From a virus, in IMG/VR virus record IMGVR_UViG_3300009285_000378, positions 1-31,445 of that record: 31,445 nt of DNA, one strand, 5' to 3'. The first letter of the stretch is position 1, and every line of letters starts with the position of its first letter. The notes under the pieces were generated by a model. It did no database searches. It was not told the origin of the DNA and saw nothing but the letters and a program-made list of their open reading frames with translations. The translations under genes and the position numbers were made by a program. Below are positions 1 through 8,691 of the stretch, in pieces.

Positions 1-1688
1 GTTAGCAGTCCTCCAGTCGTCACATAAGGTATTCTGCCACTGGTCAGCCCCGTGGCTTTTAGAGAGCCAAATGTCCCCAATCCCGAGGTTGTAATAGCTA
101 AATCAGATAAATCAAGTCCAGTAGTTGTGTTAAATGTCAGTTTGGCACTACCTGCTAACAATCCACTTGCATTAATCGTATAGGGTATTTGTCCTTGACT
201 TAATAATGTATAAATATTATTTATATATGCTACATTCCATTTATGAGTACTGTCTCCTAAACTATAAGTTGCTGAAGTTAATGGCAACACATTCCCTACT
301 ATGTATCCTGACATTGCAACATTACCGCTTATATTTAATCCAGTAGTGAAAATATTAGTTACTCTGCTACCAACTTGACCAATGTTCCCTGTGGTATACA
401 TATTAGCAAATGTCGGGCTTGATGTTGTCTTTACTGCTTGGTCTTGTCCGTCAAGAAAAGCCCATTCATTTGTATCAAGAGTGTTTGCTCCTATAATAAA
501 CGACGTCCCTGTGATTGCTCCTGCAGAGAGAGCACCTGTAATATTAGTATTGCCTGTTAATTCCGTTAACCCTTCTACTAATAAACCTCTGCCTCCTACC
601 GCATTATTTATAAAATGAGCTGGTAAAACATTTAATCTCGAAGTTTCTAAATGAAGCAAATGGTCTGTTAACGCTCCGTCTGGCACAGCTGATGTATCCA
701 TTACCTCTAAAACGTGCCCTGACCAACCGCCAGTCATATTAAATAACATTCCTCCCACTGGATTAGTAAAGTTCCAAGTTAAAGTGTGTCCGCCCATTGA
801 AAGTGTGGTATTGCCATCGGGGTTGTCTATCTCATTAAGTTTGACTGCTGTTAAAAACCCATACCCTGTAATCTTATCATCTAAAAATCCTGCTGTGGGG
901 TCAGAGGCGTTGAGTTTGACGAGTTGGTCGGTGTCGGTTGGAGTGTAATATTCAAATCCAGTTTCAGTCCCGTTTACTTTTATGGCTAATCCAGCACTTC
1001 CTATAATAGTTGGTAAAGTCAGTGGAACTGCACTTGTAATCCCAAGATATAACAAGTCAGCATCGTTCTTTGTAATTCCAGCAATATCTACAACCCTTGT
1101 TTCGCTACTATTATCGTAATAATGCTTGTGTAAGTCATCAACATAGCCTCCACCCACTAATCTTAACAATTCTTTTTTAAGTTTAGATTCTGTATGGCTT
1201 TCTAAATCGTGATATTCTTTGTGATGCTGGTCTGGGCTCACGCCAAGCAATTCATCGTGCGATAGCAGTGGCTCTGGCTCTTTATTTAAAACATCTTCTA
1301 TGTTTTTTCTTTGTGTTGATATATCAGCATTTATATCTAAAATGTCAAGACCTATTGCTTCTATATTTTTTAGTATATTTTTATGGTCTTGGTCTGTGTG
1401 GGCTAATTGTGAAAATGGTAAGTCTTTAATATCTTTTTGTGAAAATGGTTCTGGCTTGTCCTTAACTTCGTTCCAATTAACTTCCCGAAGTCCTTTTTTT
1501 AATTCCAACATTAAATCGATATTGTCAAAATATGTTGGGTCAATTTCCAGTTGTTTTATAATAGTCGCCTTAGCTTCTTTCACGGCTTCTGGGTCAACAA
1601 TAAATCCTTCCAATTCTAATTGTTGGATAGCTTTGGCAAACTCCTGTTCAATCGTTTTCTTTATTTTTTTAATCTCTTTAAGTTCCAT
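1..1688 (-). CDS. Tail fibre / receptor-binding protein, 3' end outside window (partial)
   Basis: An open leftward frame starts at ATG 1686-1688 and runs without a stop for 562 codons through the left edge. The first ~140 residues are charged and probably helical (start MELKEIKKIKKTIEQ). A LLGVSPDQHH motif lies at 147-156, of a kind seen in phage structural proteins. The remainder is Gly/Thr/Ser-rich beta sequence. Around residue 480 there is a TYSLGDSTHKWNVAYI segment, typical of trimeric phage fibre shafts that often end in an intramolecular chaperone. The start overlaps the lysin stop by one base (TAATG), which suggests translational coupling. Role inferred: distal host recognition. The C-terminus, which would decide the subtype, is not in the window. 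Confidence 0.75.
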   Translation of the reverse strand, partial: MELKEIKKIKKTIEQEFAKAIQQLELEGFIVDPEAVKEAKATIIKQLEIDPTYFDNIDLMLELKKGLREVNWNEVKDKPEPFSQKDIKDLPFSQLAHTDQDHKNILKNIEAIGLDILDINADISTQRKNIEDVLNKEPEPLLSHDELLGVSPDQHHKEYHDLESHTESKLKKELLRLVGGGYVDDLHKHYYDNSSETRVVDIAGITKNDADLLYLGITSAVPLTLPTIIGSAGLAIKVNGTETGFEYYTPTDTDQLVKLNASDPTAGFLDDKITGYGFLTAVKLNEIDNPDGNTTLSMGGHTLTWNFTNPVGGMLFNMTGGWSGHVLEVMDTSAVPDGALTDHLLHLETSRLNVLPAHFINNAVGGRGLLVEGLTELTGNTNITGALSAGAITGTSFIIGANTLDTNEWAFLDGQDQAVKTTSSPTFANMYTTGNIGQVGSRVTNIFTTGLNISGNVAMSGYIVGNVLPLTSATYSLGDSTHKWNVAYINNIYTLLSQGQIPYTINASGLLAGSAKLTFNTTTGLDLSDLAITTSGLGTFGSLKATGLTSGRIPYVTTGGLL

Positions 1689-2326
1689 TATTTTTTAGAA
1701 ACTGATTTGATTAAACTGGCTATTATATTTTGTAGTATACTTTTTGATTCTGTTTTTGCTGGAGTTTTGGTTTCTGTTTTTTTAGTTGCTAATTCTTTTT
1801 GTACTTGTGCTTTTTCTTTCTGTGTCAAACTATCATAATATTTCATCGCCTCATCCATATACACCTCGTACTGTGTATTCCTTTTAATTGTAGCGTTTCT
1901 CGTTTGGTCACTCCACCCTCCGTGATGTGCGGCAAATAAGCTGTTCGTCTTATATCCAGCTTTTTGTAAATACTTTATCTCGGCTCTGACAAATTGGTCT
2001 TGTAGCTCTGGGCTTTTTTTAAATTCATCTGGGGTTACTTTTTTACCAAGGAACTTCATTGAGTTATCTTTTAGTGTAGCCTCCTTAATTTGATACGCAC
2101 CAATAGCCGAACCATAGTTTTTTTCACTAGCATAATTAAAAGCGTTATATGGGTCTTTCTCTCCTCGGCTTTCCATATACTTTATTGTCTGCCTTATCTT
2201 TTCCACTTCTGGGTCAAGTTGTATTTCAGGTTCCACAACTTCTTGTTTCTTTTTAGGAACATAAGTCAATGGATTATATGCGAGGTGCTCGGTGTTGTCT
2301 TGGATTGTGAATTGTTGTGGTTCCAT
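1688..2326 (-). CDS. Lytic transglycosylase-like / lysozyme-like muramidase
   Basis: 212 aa. Residues 44-85 carry the hallmarks of the lysozyme/SLT superfamily: helix IRQTIKYMESRGEKDPYNAF with candidate catalytic Glu52 in MESRG, then GSAIGAYQIKEATL (family GxYQI motif, 76-80), and a later FAAHHGGW helix. The C-terminal ~50 residues are a Lys/Thr-rich tail ending in a short amphipathic helix. There is no signal peptide or membrane segment. Lying between virion-protein genes and the fibre gene, it is more likely a virion-associated peptidoglycan-cutting enzyme used at entry than a holin-dependent endolysin, but I cannot exclude release lysis. No SD: the leader is an A/T hairpin running into the ATG. 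Confidence 0.72.
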   Translation of the reverse strand: MEPQQFTIQDNTEHLAYNPLTYVPKKKQEVVEPEIQLDPEVEKIRQTIKYMESRGEKDPYNAFNYASEKNYGSAIGAYQIKEATLKDNSMKFLGKKVTPDEFKKSPELQDQFVRAEIKYLQKAGYKTNSLFAAHHGGWSDQTRNATIKRNTQYEVYMDEAMKYYDSLTQKEKAQVQKELATKKTETKTPAKTESKSILQNIIASLIKSVSKK

Positions 2327-2346
2327 ATATTTATTATAAATATTTA

Positions 2347-4188
2347 CTAAAACTTTGGCAAGGGCTTGGATTTTTGCTGGCGATAACGATAGCCATATTG
2401 TCTCAAAACATCATCTTTAATTTCTGTTTTCTTGTTAGAAATAACATTGGCTTTTTGTTCAGAACTTAATCCTTGATAAACTGAATTTGTTTTTACTTTT
2501 ACAAACCAATCATTGAAGGCTTGATTATATTTATCGTTGGCTTCATTAAATATTTTTTCTCCATATTTAGTTTTAAAATCGTCTGTTGCTTTACTTTCAT
2601 TGATACTCCAATCACTAGTTACACTATAAGTGTTAGCGTTAATTCCAATGCCGTCCAAAATAACTGCAAGAACTGCTTGTGCAGAATTATCATCTTTCAA
2701 ATCTAAAGCGTTCTGTATAGAAATTGGTGTCCACATCTTAAATGTTTCGTTGCCCACTGTTGGTTTCTTGCCTTCAAAAGTTTGTCCTTTTAATATGTCA
2801 ACTAAAACCCTAGTCGGTGGTGCTGATTTTCCTGTTAAAAAATCCACAAGCACATCTAATCTATCTGCTTGTCCATATTCAGCTCCATATTTTTTAACCT
2901 CCCCTGTTGTAGAACTTTTTGTAGAATTAGAAACTAATCTTGAGGCTAAAGTGACTATCGAAGCCGCCCCACCAGTAATATCAAATCTTGTATTACCTAT
3001 TCTTATCTTTCCAAAATCGGCACTTCTTGGGTCTGTTTCTGCACTCCCTGGCTTCATTGCATTAGCCACCATCATTACTCCAGCAGTAACTCCAACTATT
3101 CTTAATAAATTGGTTGCCGCTTGCTTTCTAGCCATAGGAGAAATATCTTGTCCCAAGTGCCCAGTCAATACATCTATATTTCCCTTCAACATTTTAGGAG
3201 CCCACAAGATTAATCTTGCCAAGGTTGATTCTCCTTTCTTCCCCCATTGTCCACGAGCAGTTAGGGAGTTTACTAATTTACCCAAACTTTCTATTTGGTA
3301 TTGGTTGGTTATATCAACTCCGTTCTTCTTAAATTGTTCTGCCCAATTTTTGTACAATGAAGTTCTTGCTCTTAATGCTGAGCCAATAAAAGCCTGTTCT
3401 GACGCTTTAAAAAATCTTCCCAGTACTGGTATTCTCTCCATTATCGAAACTGGATATTGTTCTTCCCACTTAGCTATTATCTTTGACTTCTTATAACTTC
3501 CATCTAAAAAATATGGGTCAGAATAAATATCAGCCCACAGGGCGTCTTTAACATTCTCTCCCTTTAATGTTTCGTAGAAATCACCAAATGACTTGTTAGC
3601 CATATCCCACCATATTTTTGGTTTCACAATCAAAGTTTTTAATCCTTGCCTACCCATAAAAGAGTTGTCGAATGAAGCCACTGCAGCAATAGAATTTTCT
3701 GATATAGTTTTTACGGCATCAAGCAAAAGACTGGCTGTGGCGTGGGGCATATTGGTTTTTGATTCTTCTTTGAATTGCCCCATTCTTTTGGTCAACATTT
3801 CCCGAACAGTAAGATGTTCTGTTTTTAAACTTTCAAGGTAATTTTCATAAATAACTCTGGTTGCACCATAGTCTGCTTTGGCTTGTGGCGATTTCCATTC
3901 ACCATTAGCATCATTAAATTCTTTCCTTAATTCTATGGTGGCTTTGTTTAAGTTGAAGGCTTCTTTAATTTCGGTTTCCGATAATGCTAATTTCTTTAAT
4001 TCTTTATCAAATTCTTTTTGCAATATATCATATGCTTTCTTCCCTCTCTCTGCCCCAACAATTTTATTAAAGTATTTTAATCTCTGGTCAGAAGTCATTG
4101 ATGCTAAAACTTCTGGTGATATTTTACCAGATGTTATTTTGGATACGATTGCGTCAACTACCTCTTTGGGGACACATAGATTTGCCAT
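2347..4188 (-). CDS. Large virion protein, putative internal/ejected protein
   Basis: 613 aa, mostly helical and Lys/Glu-rich in the first 150 residues. The middle (about 345-400) has a short hydrophobic stretch (LLRIVGVTAGVMMVANAM) followed by FGKIRIGNTRFDITGGAASIVTL. The 'IGxTRxDITGG' pattern recurs in long structural or injected proteins of environmental podoviruses. That family memory is only approximate and no enzymatic motif is visible. It lies one base from the GNAT-containing large protein, in the block between tail genes and lysin where podoviruses encode proteins ejected with DNA. Role in DNA ejection is inferred from position and size. Confidence 0.5.
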   Translation of the reverse strand: MANLCVPKEVVDAIVSKITSGKISPEVLASMTSDQRLKYFNKIVGAERGKKAYDILQKEFDKELKKLALSETEIKEAFNLNKATIELRKEFNDANGEWKSPQAKADYGATRVIYENYLESLKTEHLTVREMLTKRMGQFKEESKTNMPHATASLLLDAVKTISENSIAAVASFDNSFMGRQGLKTLIVKPKIWWDMANKSFGDFYETLKGENVKDALWADIYSDPYFLDGSYKKSKIIAKWEEQYPVSIMERIPVLGRFFKASEQAFIGSALRARTSLYKNWAEQFKKNGVDITNQYQIESLGKLVNSLTARGQWGKKGESTLARLILWAPKMLKGNIDVLTGHLGQDISPMARKQAATNLLRIVGVTAGVMMVANAMKPGSAETDPRSADFGKIRIGNTRFDITGGAASIVTLASRLVSNSTKSSTTGEVKKYGAEYGQADRLDVLVDFLTGKSAPPTRVLVDILKGQTFEGKKPTVGNETFKMWTPISIQNALDLKDDNSAQAVLAVILDGIGINANTYSVTSDWSINESKATDDFKTKYGEKIFNEANDKYNQAFNDWFVKVKTNSVYQGLSSEQKANVISNKKTEIKDDVLRQYGYRYRQQKSKPLPKF

Positions 4189-4189
4189 A

Positions 4190-6166
4190 TTAGCATTGGA
4201 ACTTTTTAATAGTATTTATAACCCTCTCTTTCATATTTATCTTTCCCAGATTCTCTTTCTTTATTTTGTTTATTTCTTTTACAGCATCTACAATACTCAA
4301 CTCACCTGCACCAAGTTTTGAAGATTCAAGCTCTTGCCCAGCCAACGATACTGTTACTGGTTTTTCTGTAAGTCTCATTATCTGTTCTACTGTAAGGTTT
4401 GGGTTAAACTCTGCGTTGCCCATAAGTTTAGCAAAGCTAGCTTGTGTGCCACCCTTAGGAGCTGGCTTTTTCCCCAATGCTATATCTAAAGCCAGCTCTG
4501 GGTCTTTGGCTAATGTTTCCAAAAATACTCTTGTGTACTCTTTGTGATTTCCTTTTTCAAAAATTGGGTCTTCTTCCAATATCTTTACTCCTTCGGCTAT
4601 TTTGGATTCGGGGATGGGGGGTGTGGGCTTGGGCTTAGATTTTAATGTCATTGTCTCAGCAGTATCTTCAAAATCAAACTTCTTATAAAAAGCTCTGTTC
4701 CTTGAATTCTCAGGATACAATGTTATGTTTTTATTTGGATATTTGGTTTTGATATAATCAATCGCCTTAGTCATCATTTCTGTTCCAGTGCCAGTTCCTT
4801 TATTCTTTACATAAACATTAGATATTCCAATATCCCCAGTTGGCAATTCGTGGATAGTTAACTCTCCGTCTTTGTATTTGACTGGATAAGTTAATCCACT
4901 CTCGCTTGTTTTTGAACCATAGGATTTACCAACTTCTAAGTCTTTTATCGCTTTAGCCTTAACCTCTAATGCTGTTTTGGCTATTTGATATTTTGGTGAA
5001 AGACCAGAATGTTTTATACTATCATCAATAAGTTGTTTAATTTGTTTTTCCCCAACTTTTTCAAAATTCTTTGTAGTCTGTTCAATGGCTGATTTCATCG
5101 TTGGATGACTTTCGTTGCCGCTAACAAGCAATCCAGTTTTTGATTCTGTAACAGACCAACCACCTTTTGTCCCATTCGGATTTAATAATCTATGAGCAAA
5201 ACCATCAAAATTGTAAGGTAACTTAACTAGTTTTTCATTTATGGCTTCAACAAACTTATGTTCTTGCCCATTATACCAATAATTTTTCTCTGTTTGTGGC
5301 GTGGTTTTAATATTTTCTTTAGCAATCACTCCACGAGCCTCTAATTCCTTGGTTTTAGACGCTACGGCATCATTAACTATCTTGTTGAAATCTGGTTCTT
5401 CAATTTTTGTTTTTATAATTTCTTGTTCCTTAAGCTCTGGCTTATTCTTCAACACAGTCTGCTCGGCTGTTTTAGATTCTGTGATGGCTTCAGTTTTTAG
5501 TTTAACTATTTCTTCCTTGCCCAGTTTCTTAAATCCTTTCGACAGCTTTCCCATTACCTTACCACCCAATATAATCTGCCCAGCCAGAGTTCCGATTTCT
5601 TCAAATGCTGGTTTAAGCACATCTTTATCTTCTTGGTCGATAGGTAGCACATCAACAAACTTACCTGCTGGGAAGGCAGCAAGTTTTCCTGCGGCAGTGA
5701 ACACAGAATTAACCACGTCTGCACCTTGCTTAAGCACTGGTAGTTTTTCTGCAGAAGCAAATATAGCCGTCATAGGCAAGAATAACACCGAGGCACTGGC
5801 ACCTAAGGCGTTCATCACATCTGCTGTATTCTTAGCCCAGTTATCGCCCTCGGTCTTAAATACCTCTCCAATATCCGTCCCTGCGTGTTGCAAAGTGTCT
5901 GGTATAGTCTGTAGCCCTGCACTAAAAGCACTGCTTATCGTTTTTATAGGGTGCTTGATGGTTTCTACCAACTGGTTCCAAGAATCTTTAAAGTATGTGT
6001 TTTTGTTTTGTATGCCAGTCCAGTCAGAGAATGTATCTGTTTGTGGAATTATAGTCTGTTGCCCACTATACTTAGACACAATAGACCCAGGCACAAAACC
6101 ACTAGCAGTTTTATCTGCTTGTTGGCTTGTGTATTTTTTAACTATTGAACCTGGAGTAAATGTCAT
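4190..6166 (-). CDS. Large polyvalent virion protein with embedded GNAT-like acetyltransferase domain
   Basis: 658 aa. The N-terminus has a duplicated motif, PGSIVKKYTSQQ (5-16) and PGSIVSKYSGQQ (26-37). Residues 60-215 are helical with Ala/Gly-rich hydrophobic patches. About 295-370 resembles a large-polyvalent-protein-associated domain (FAHRLLNPNGTKGGWSVTESKTG). About 435-508 looks like the core of a GNAT fold: beta strands, NKGTGTGTEMM (acetyl-CoA-binding motif A at 455-465), helix, ITLYPENSRNRAFYKKFDFE (481-500) with Tyr494 in the usual AFYxKxGF position. The last 130 residues are helical. The stop is adjacent to the next gene's start. Probably packaged and delivered with DNA; an acetyl-transfer target is unknown. 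Either an active enzyme or a retained fold. Confidence 0.6.
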   Translation of the reverse strand: MTFTPGSIVKKYTSQQADKTASGFVPGSIVSKYSGQQTIIPQTDTFSDWTGIQNKNTYFKDSWNQLVETIKHPIKTISSAFSAGLQTIPDTLQHAGTDIGEVFKTEGDNWAKNTADVMNALGASASVLFLPMTAIFASAEKLPVLKQGADVVNSVFTAAGKLAAFPAGKFVDVLPIDQEDKDVLKPAFEEIGTLAGQIILGGKVMGKLSKGFKKLGKEEIVKLKTEAITESKTAEQTVLKNKPELKEQEIIKTKIEEPDFNKIVNDAVASKTKELEARGVIAKENIKTTPQTEKNYWYNGQEHKFVEAINEKLVKLPYNFDGFAHRLLNPNGTKGGWSVTESKTGLLVSGNESHPTMKSAIEQTTKNFEKVGEKQIKQLIDDSIKHSGLSPKYQIAKTALEVKAKAIKDLEVGKSYGSKTSESGLTYPVKYKDGELTIHELPTGDIGISNVYVKNKGTGTGTEMMTKAIDYIKTKYPNKNITLYPENSRNRAFYKKFDFEDTAETMTLKSKPKPTPPIPESKIAEGVKILEEDPIFEKGNHKEYTRVFLETLAKDPELALDIALGKKPAPKGGTQASFAKLMGNAEFNPNLTVEQIMRLTEKPVTVSLAGQELESSKLGAGELSIVDAVKEINKIKKENLGKINMKERVINTIKKFQC

Positions 6167-7846
6167 TTATTTGAATAGACTTGAGAATACATTTAATAAG
6201 TTAGAACCTGTATTTTGTGCTTTGTCAACTATATTCCCAACCTTGCTCACAACTTCGTTCCTGGAATATCCCTCCTTTGTAAGCTGTGAAATAAGATATG
6301 TCGATGTTGCCAAACCACCAAGAACCTTTCTAAGTTCTGCAATTCTATTATCTAATGCAGAATTTGTCGGAGATGTTGTTGCCGCAGTAGTTGTTTTAGG
6401 TGCTTCTACAACTACTTTTTTCATATTCAAGATATTAGCGTACAATTTATCCTGTTCCTTTTTAGTCAAAGTTATCCCTCTTTGGTAAGCCATATCTATT
6501 GCCTCATTTAATGCCTGTTGTGGTGTGGCATCTGCATTTATGGCTTCTTGGGCTATGTCTTCATAGCTTCCAGTTGCACTTACTCCATTTCCAGTCCCCA
6601 CCGTGCCCACAATCTTAGTATAAGGCACTCCGTCTTTTCCCTTGTACATCACATACAAAGATTTTGTCCCATCAGCATTTTCTACTTGTCCATTGGAAAG
6701 TATTTCATCTGTGGCGTTGTCTAATACAAATTGGGATATGCCAGGAGTGTATCCAGCTTGTGCTTCCATAGTAGATAAATTTGCTCTCATTTCTGGTGTG
6801 ATTAAAGATGGGTCAACATTTTGCAACATATTCATTGTGGCTGTCAAGTTGGCTCTGGCATTATCTGTGGCAGTGTTTTCCATCGTATTAGTAAGTTGCA
6901 TCATCTGGATAGCTTGGGAGAACTTATCGTCATAGGCAGCCTTGGCTGTGGTGTAGTCCTGTGACTTCGCTTCCATTATAGCATTGATGTTCGAAACTTT
7001 AAGATTGTATTCGTCTGTAAGATTTTTCTTATTATTTTCTAACGCAGCAATCTTTTCATCCCACAATCTACCTATCTTTTCCTGCTTGCTGGTAACAAAC
7101 TCCATAGACTCCAACTCATCACCCACTTTATACATATCAGCTTTCTTATTGGCTTTAGCATTGCTCAACTCTGTATTCACGGCATTTATCTGTGTCTGTA
7201 TGGCTGTGGTGCCCTCACTGCTTTGCAGGGCTTTTAAGGTTTCTTCCCTAGAATATGGGTCTGGTGCTGGTCCTGCTTCTGTTTTTAATTTATCAATCAC
7301 ACTCTGAGCTGTGGCAGTCTGGGCTTCGGTTGTTTTATTGACTAATTCTTCTTGTTGTGTTTTAAGTGCATCAGCTTTTGTTTTAGCTTCCGCATCTTTT
7401 TGTGCCTGTATCTGGGCGTTTTTTTCTTCGGTGCTGGTTACAGGGCTAGTGGCGGTGGGGATTATAGAAGGTTTGGTTGTTGTCCCAGCACCAGGTATAT
7501 TCAAATTCTGCCCAGCAATAATTATATTTGCGTTGGTTATTTGTGGATTAGCAGCCATTAGTTCAGCTATTGTTGTATTGTTCTTTTGGGCTAAGGCTCC
7601 GAGGGTGTCTCCACTTTGGATTTTGTAGGCAGTGGGTGTAGGTGTTGCAGTAGGCGTAGCAATAGGCTCACCAGTTTCTGGGTTAAACATATTATATGGG
7701 GTTTCATTTCTTATTAGGGGCTCTGTAGGCGTAGGCGTAGCGGGTACTCCTATACCATTCAAAACATCAATAGTCGGTGTCGACTTTCCTGACGCAGTAT
7801 TGGTGGCTACTATTTGTTTATATTGTTCTGGTGTTATGTTTGGCAT
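6167..7846 (-). CDS. LysM-domain virion protein
   Basis: 559 aa. A Pro/Thr-rich N-terminus contains YNMFNPETGEPI (51-62), which is closely repeated in the adjacent 47-aa membrane peptide. Residues 74-118 are a LysM peptidoglycan-binding domain (YKIQSGDTLGALAQKNNTT ... NANIIIAGQNLNIP). Residues ~130-330 form a long Lys/Glu/Gln-rich coiled coil. A beta-rich part follows (LYVMYKGKDGVPYTKIVGTVG), then a helical C-terminus. Together these suggest a cell-wall-contacting structural protein, possibly acting during ejection. It abuts the GNAT protein gene without a gap. No SD before ATG 7844-7846. Confidence 0.65.
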   Translation of the reverse strand: MPNITPEQYKQIVATNTASGKSTPTIDVLNGIGVPATPTPTEPLIRNETPYNMFNPETGEPIATPTATPTPTAYKIQSGDTLGALAQKNNTTIAELMAANPQITNANIIIAGQNLNIPGAGTTTKPSIIPTATSPVTSTEEKNAQIQAQKDAEAKTKADALKTQQEELVNKTTEAQTATAQSVIDKLKTEAGPAPDPYSREETLKALQSSEGTTAIQTQINAVNTELSNAKANKKADMYKVGDELESMEFVTSKQEKIGRLWDEKIAALENNKKNLTDEYNLKVSNINAIMEAKSQDYTTAKAAYDDKFSQAIQMMQLTNTMENTATDNARANLTATMNMLQNVDPSLITPEMRANLSTMEAQAGYTPGISQFVLDNATDEILSNGQVENADGTKSLYVMYKGKDGVPYTKIVGTVGTGNGVSATGSYEDIAQEAINADATPQQALNEAIDMAYQRGITLTKKEQDKLYANILNMKKVVVEAPKTTTAATTSPTNSALDNRIAELRKVLGGLATSTYLISQLTKEGYSRNEVVSKVGNIVDKAQNTGSNLLNVFSSLFK

Positions 7847-7863
7847 AAGTTTATGTTATTTAT

Positions 7864-8007
7864 CTATTTTATCCTCTCCCCTGTTTCTGGGTTAAAAAGG
7901 TTATAGTTTATATAGTTTCTTCCATTGAAATCATTATTATAAGTTAATATGCAATTTATGATAATTGCTAATGTGATAATGATAAATATTAAAAGTATTT
8001 TATTCAT
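7864..8007 (-). CDS. 47-aa single-span membrane peptide
   Basis: A short frame from ATG (8005-8007) to TAG fits between the fibre-like gene and the LysM gene. It begins MNKILLIFIIITLAIIINCI, a clear transmembrane helix (residues 4-20), followed by an Asn/Tyr-rich polar part. It ends with YNLFNPETGERIK. That ending repeats the YNMFNPETGEPI motif of the next gene almost exactly. Possible roles are a small holin- or spanin-like membrane protein, or an anchor. No family recognised. Gene spacing (3 bp from the upstream stop, 17 bp to the next start) supports it being real. Confidence 0.55.
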   Translation of the reverse strand: MNKILLIFIIITLAIIINCILTYNNDFNGRNYINYNLFNPETGERIK

Positions 8008-8010
8008 AGA

Positions 8011-8691
8011 TTATGGTATTGCATAAGCCTCAACCCCCTCTACATAAAATGTTATTTTTGATGTTGTCCCTTCTTGTATAATAAATCCTGTTCCGCTAAC
8101 GCCTGGGTCAAATGTATCTGCAAACATAGCTATTGCCTTACCCTGTGCATACGCCCATCCAGAAACTGTCCCCTGAACCACACTATTATATAATAATTCA
8201 ATTTGATTTATTGTGCTATTTAGTCTTACTCCGAATGTTGCTCCACTTATTAATAAAGTCGTTCCAGTAATTGACCCTCCACTAATCACTGGCGAAGATA
8301 TAGAAACCCCTGCCGCTATAGAATTTGCTTCTATATTTCCAAGCACATCGAAAGTCCCTGCCGACTGGTCCCACTTAGCACCTTGCCCTCCTGCGTAGTC
8401 CCCTATAATTACATCACCAATATCTGCCCCTGCTATAATAGTTTTGAATACAGAAACATTATTTGCATCATAAGAAGCAAAACCTATAGTGGCGTCATAC
8501 TCTGGGAATATTTCTACTCTGGCTCCATTCGTAGCAGATACATAAGATGCCCCCACTAATGCACTACCAATATATTTTCCGCCCACTACCGTTCCACCAT
8601 CGCTTGAGCCATTGCCAACTCCACCAGCATCGCTTAAAATGTCGTCTACTGTTCTGGGTAAGATTGTGTCGTCTTGAAATAATTCTGTCAT
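8011..8691 (-). CDS. Fibre-like beta structural protein
   Basis: 226 aa. After a short acidic N-terminus and a Gly/Ser linker (GGVGNGSSDGG, about 23-33) it is almost entirely beta-prone. It contains IGDYAGGQGAKWDQSAGTFDVLGNIEANSI, a segment type common in phage host-specificity and fibre proteins, followed by repeats of the form ISSPVISGGSITGTTLLISG. No enzymatic motif. Start and stop abut the neighbours (next stop at 8692). Most likely a short appendage or fibre subunit of the tail complex. Confidence 0.55.
   Translation of the reverse strand: MTELFQDDTILPRTVDDILSDAGGVGNGSSDGGTVVGGKYIGSALVGASYVSATNGARVEIFPEYDATIGFASYDANNVSVFKTIIAGADIGDVIIGDYAGGQGAKWDQSAGTFDVLGNIEANSIAAGVSISSPVISGGSITGTTLLISGATFGVRLNSTINQIELLYNSVVQGTVSGWAYAQGKAIAMFADTFDPGVSGTGFIIQEGTTSKITFYVEGVEAYAIP

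Noticed and set aside
2630-3496. 288-aa plus-strand open frame
   Set aside because: Antisense to the 613-aa virion protein gene; no domain and no start context.
5301-6488. 395-aa plus-strand open frame
   Set aside because: Antisense to the GNAT-containing and LysM virion genes; composition (Ser/Leu/Ile-rich) is typical of a shadow frame, and the minus genes are better supported by domains.
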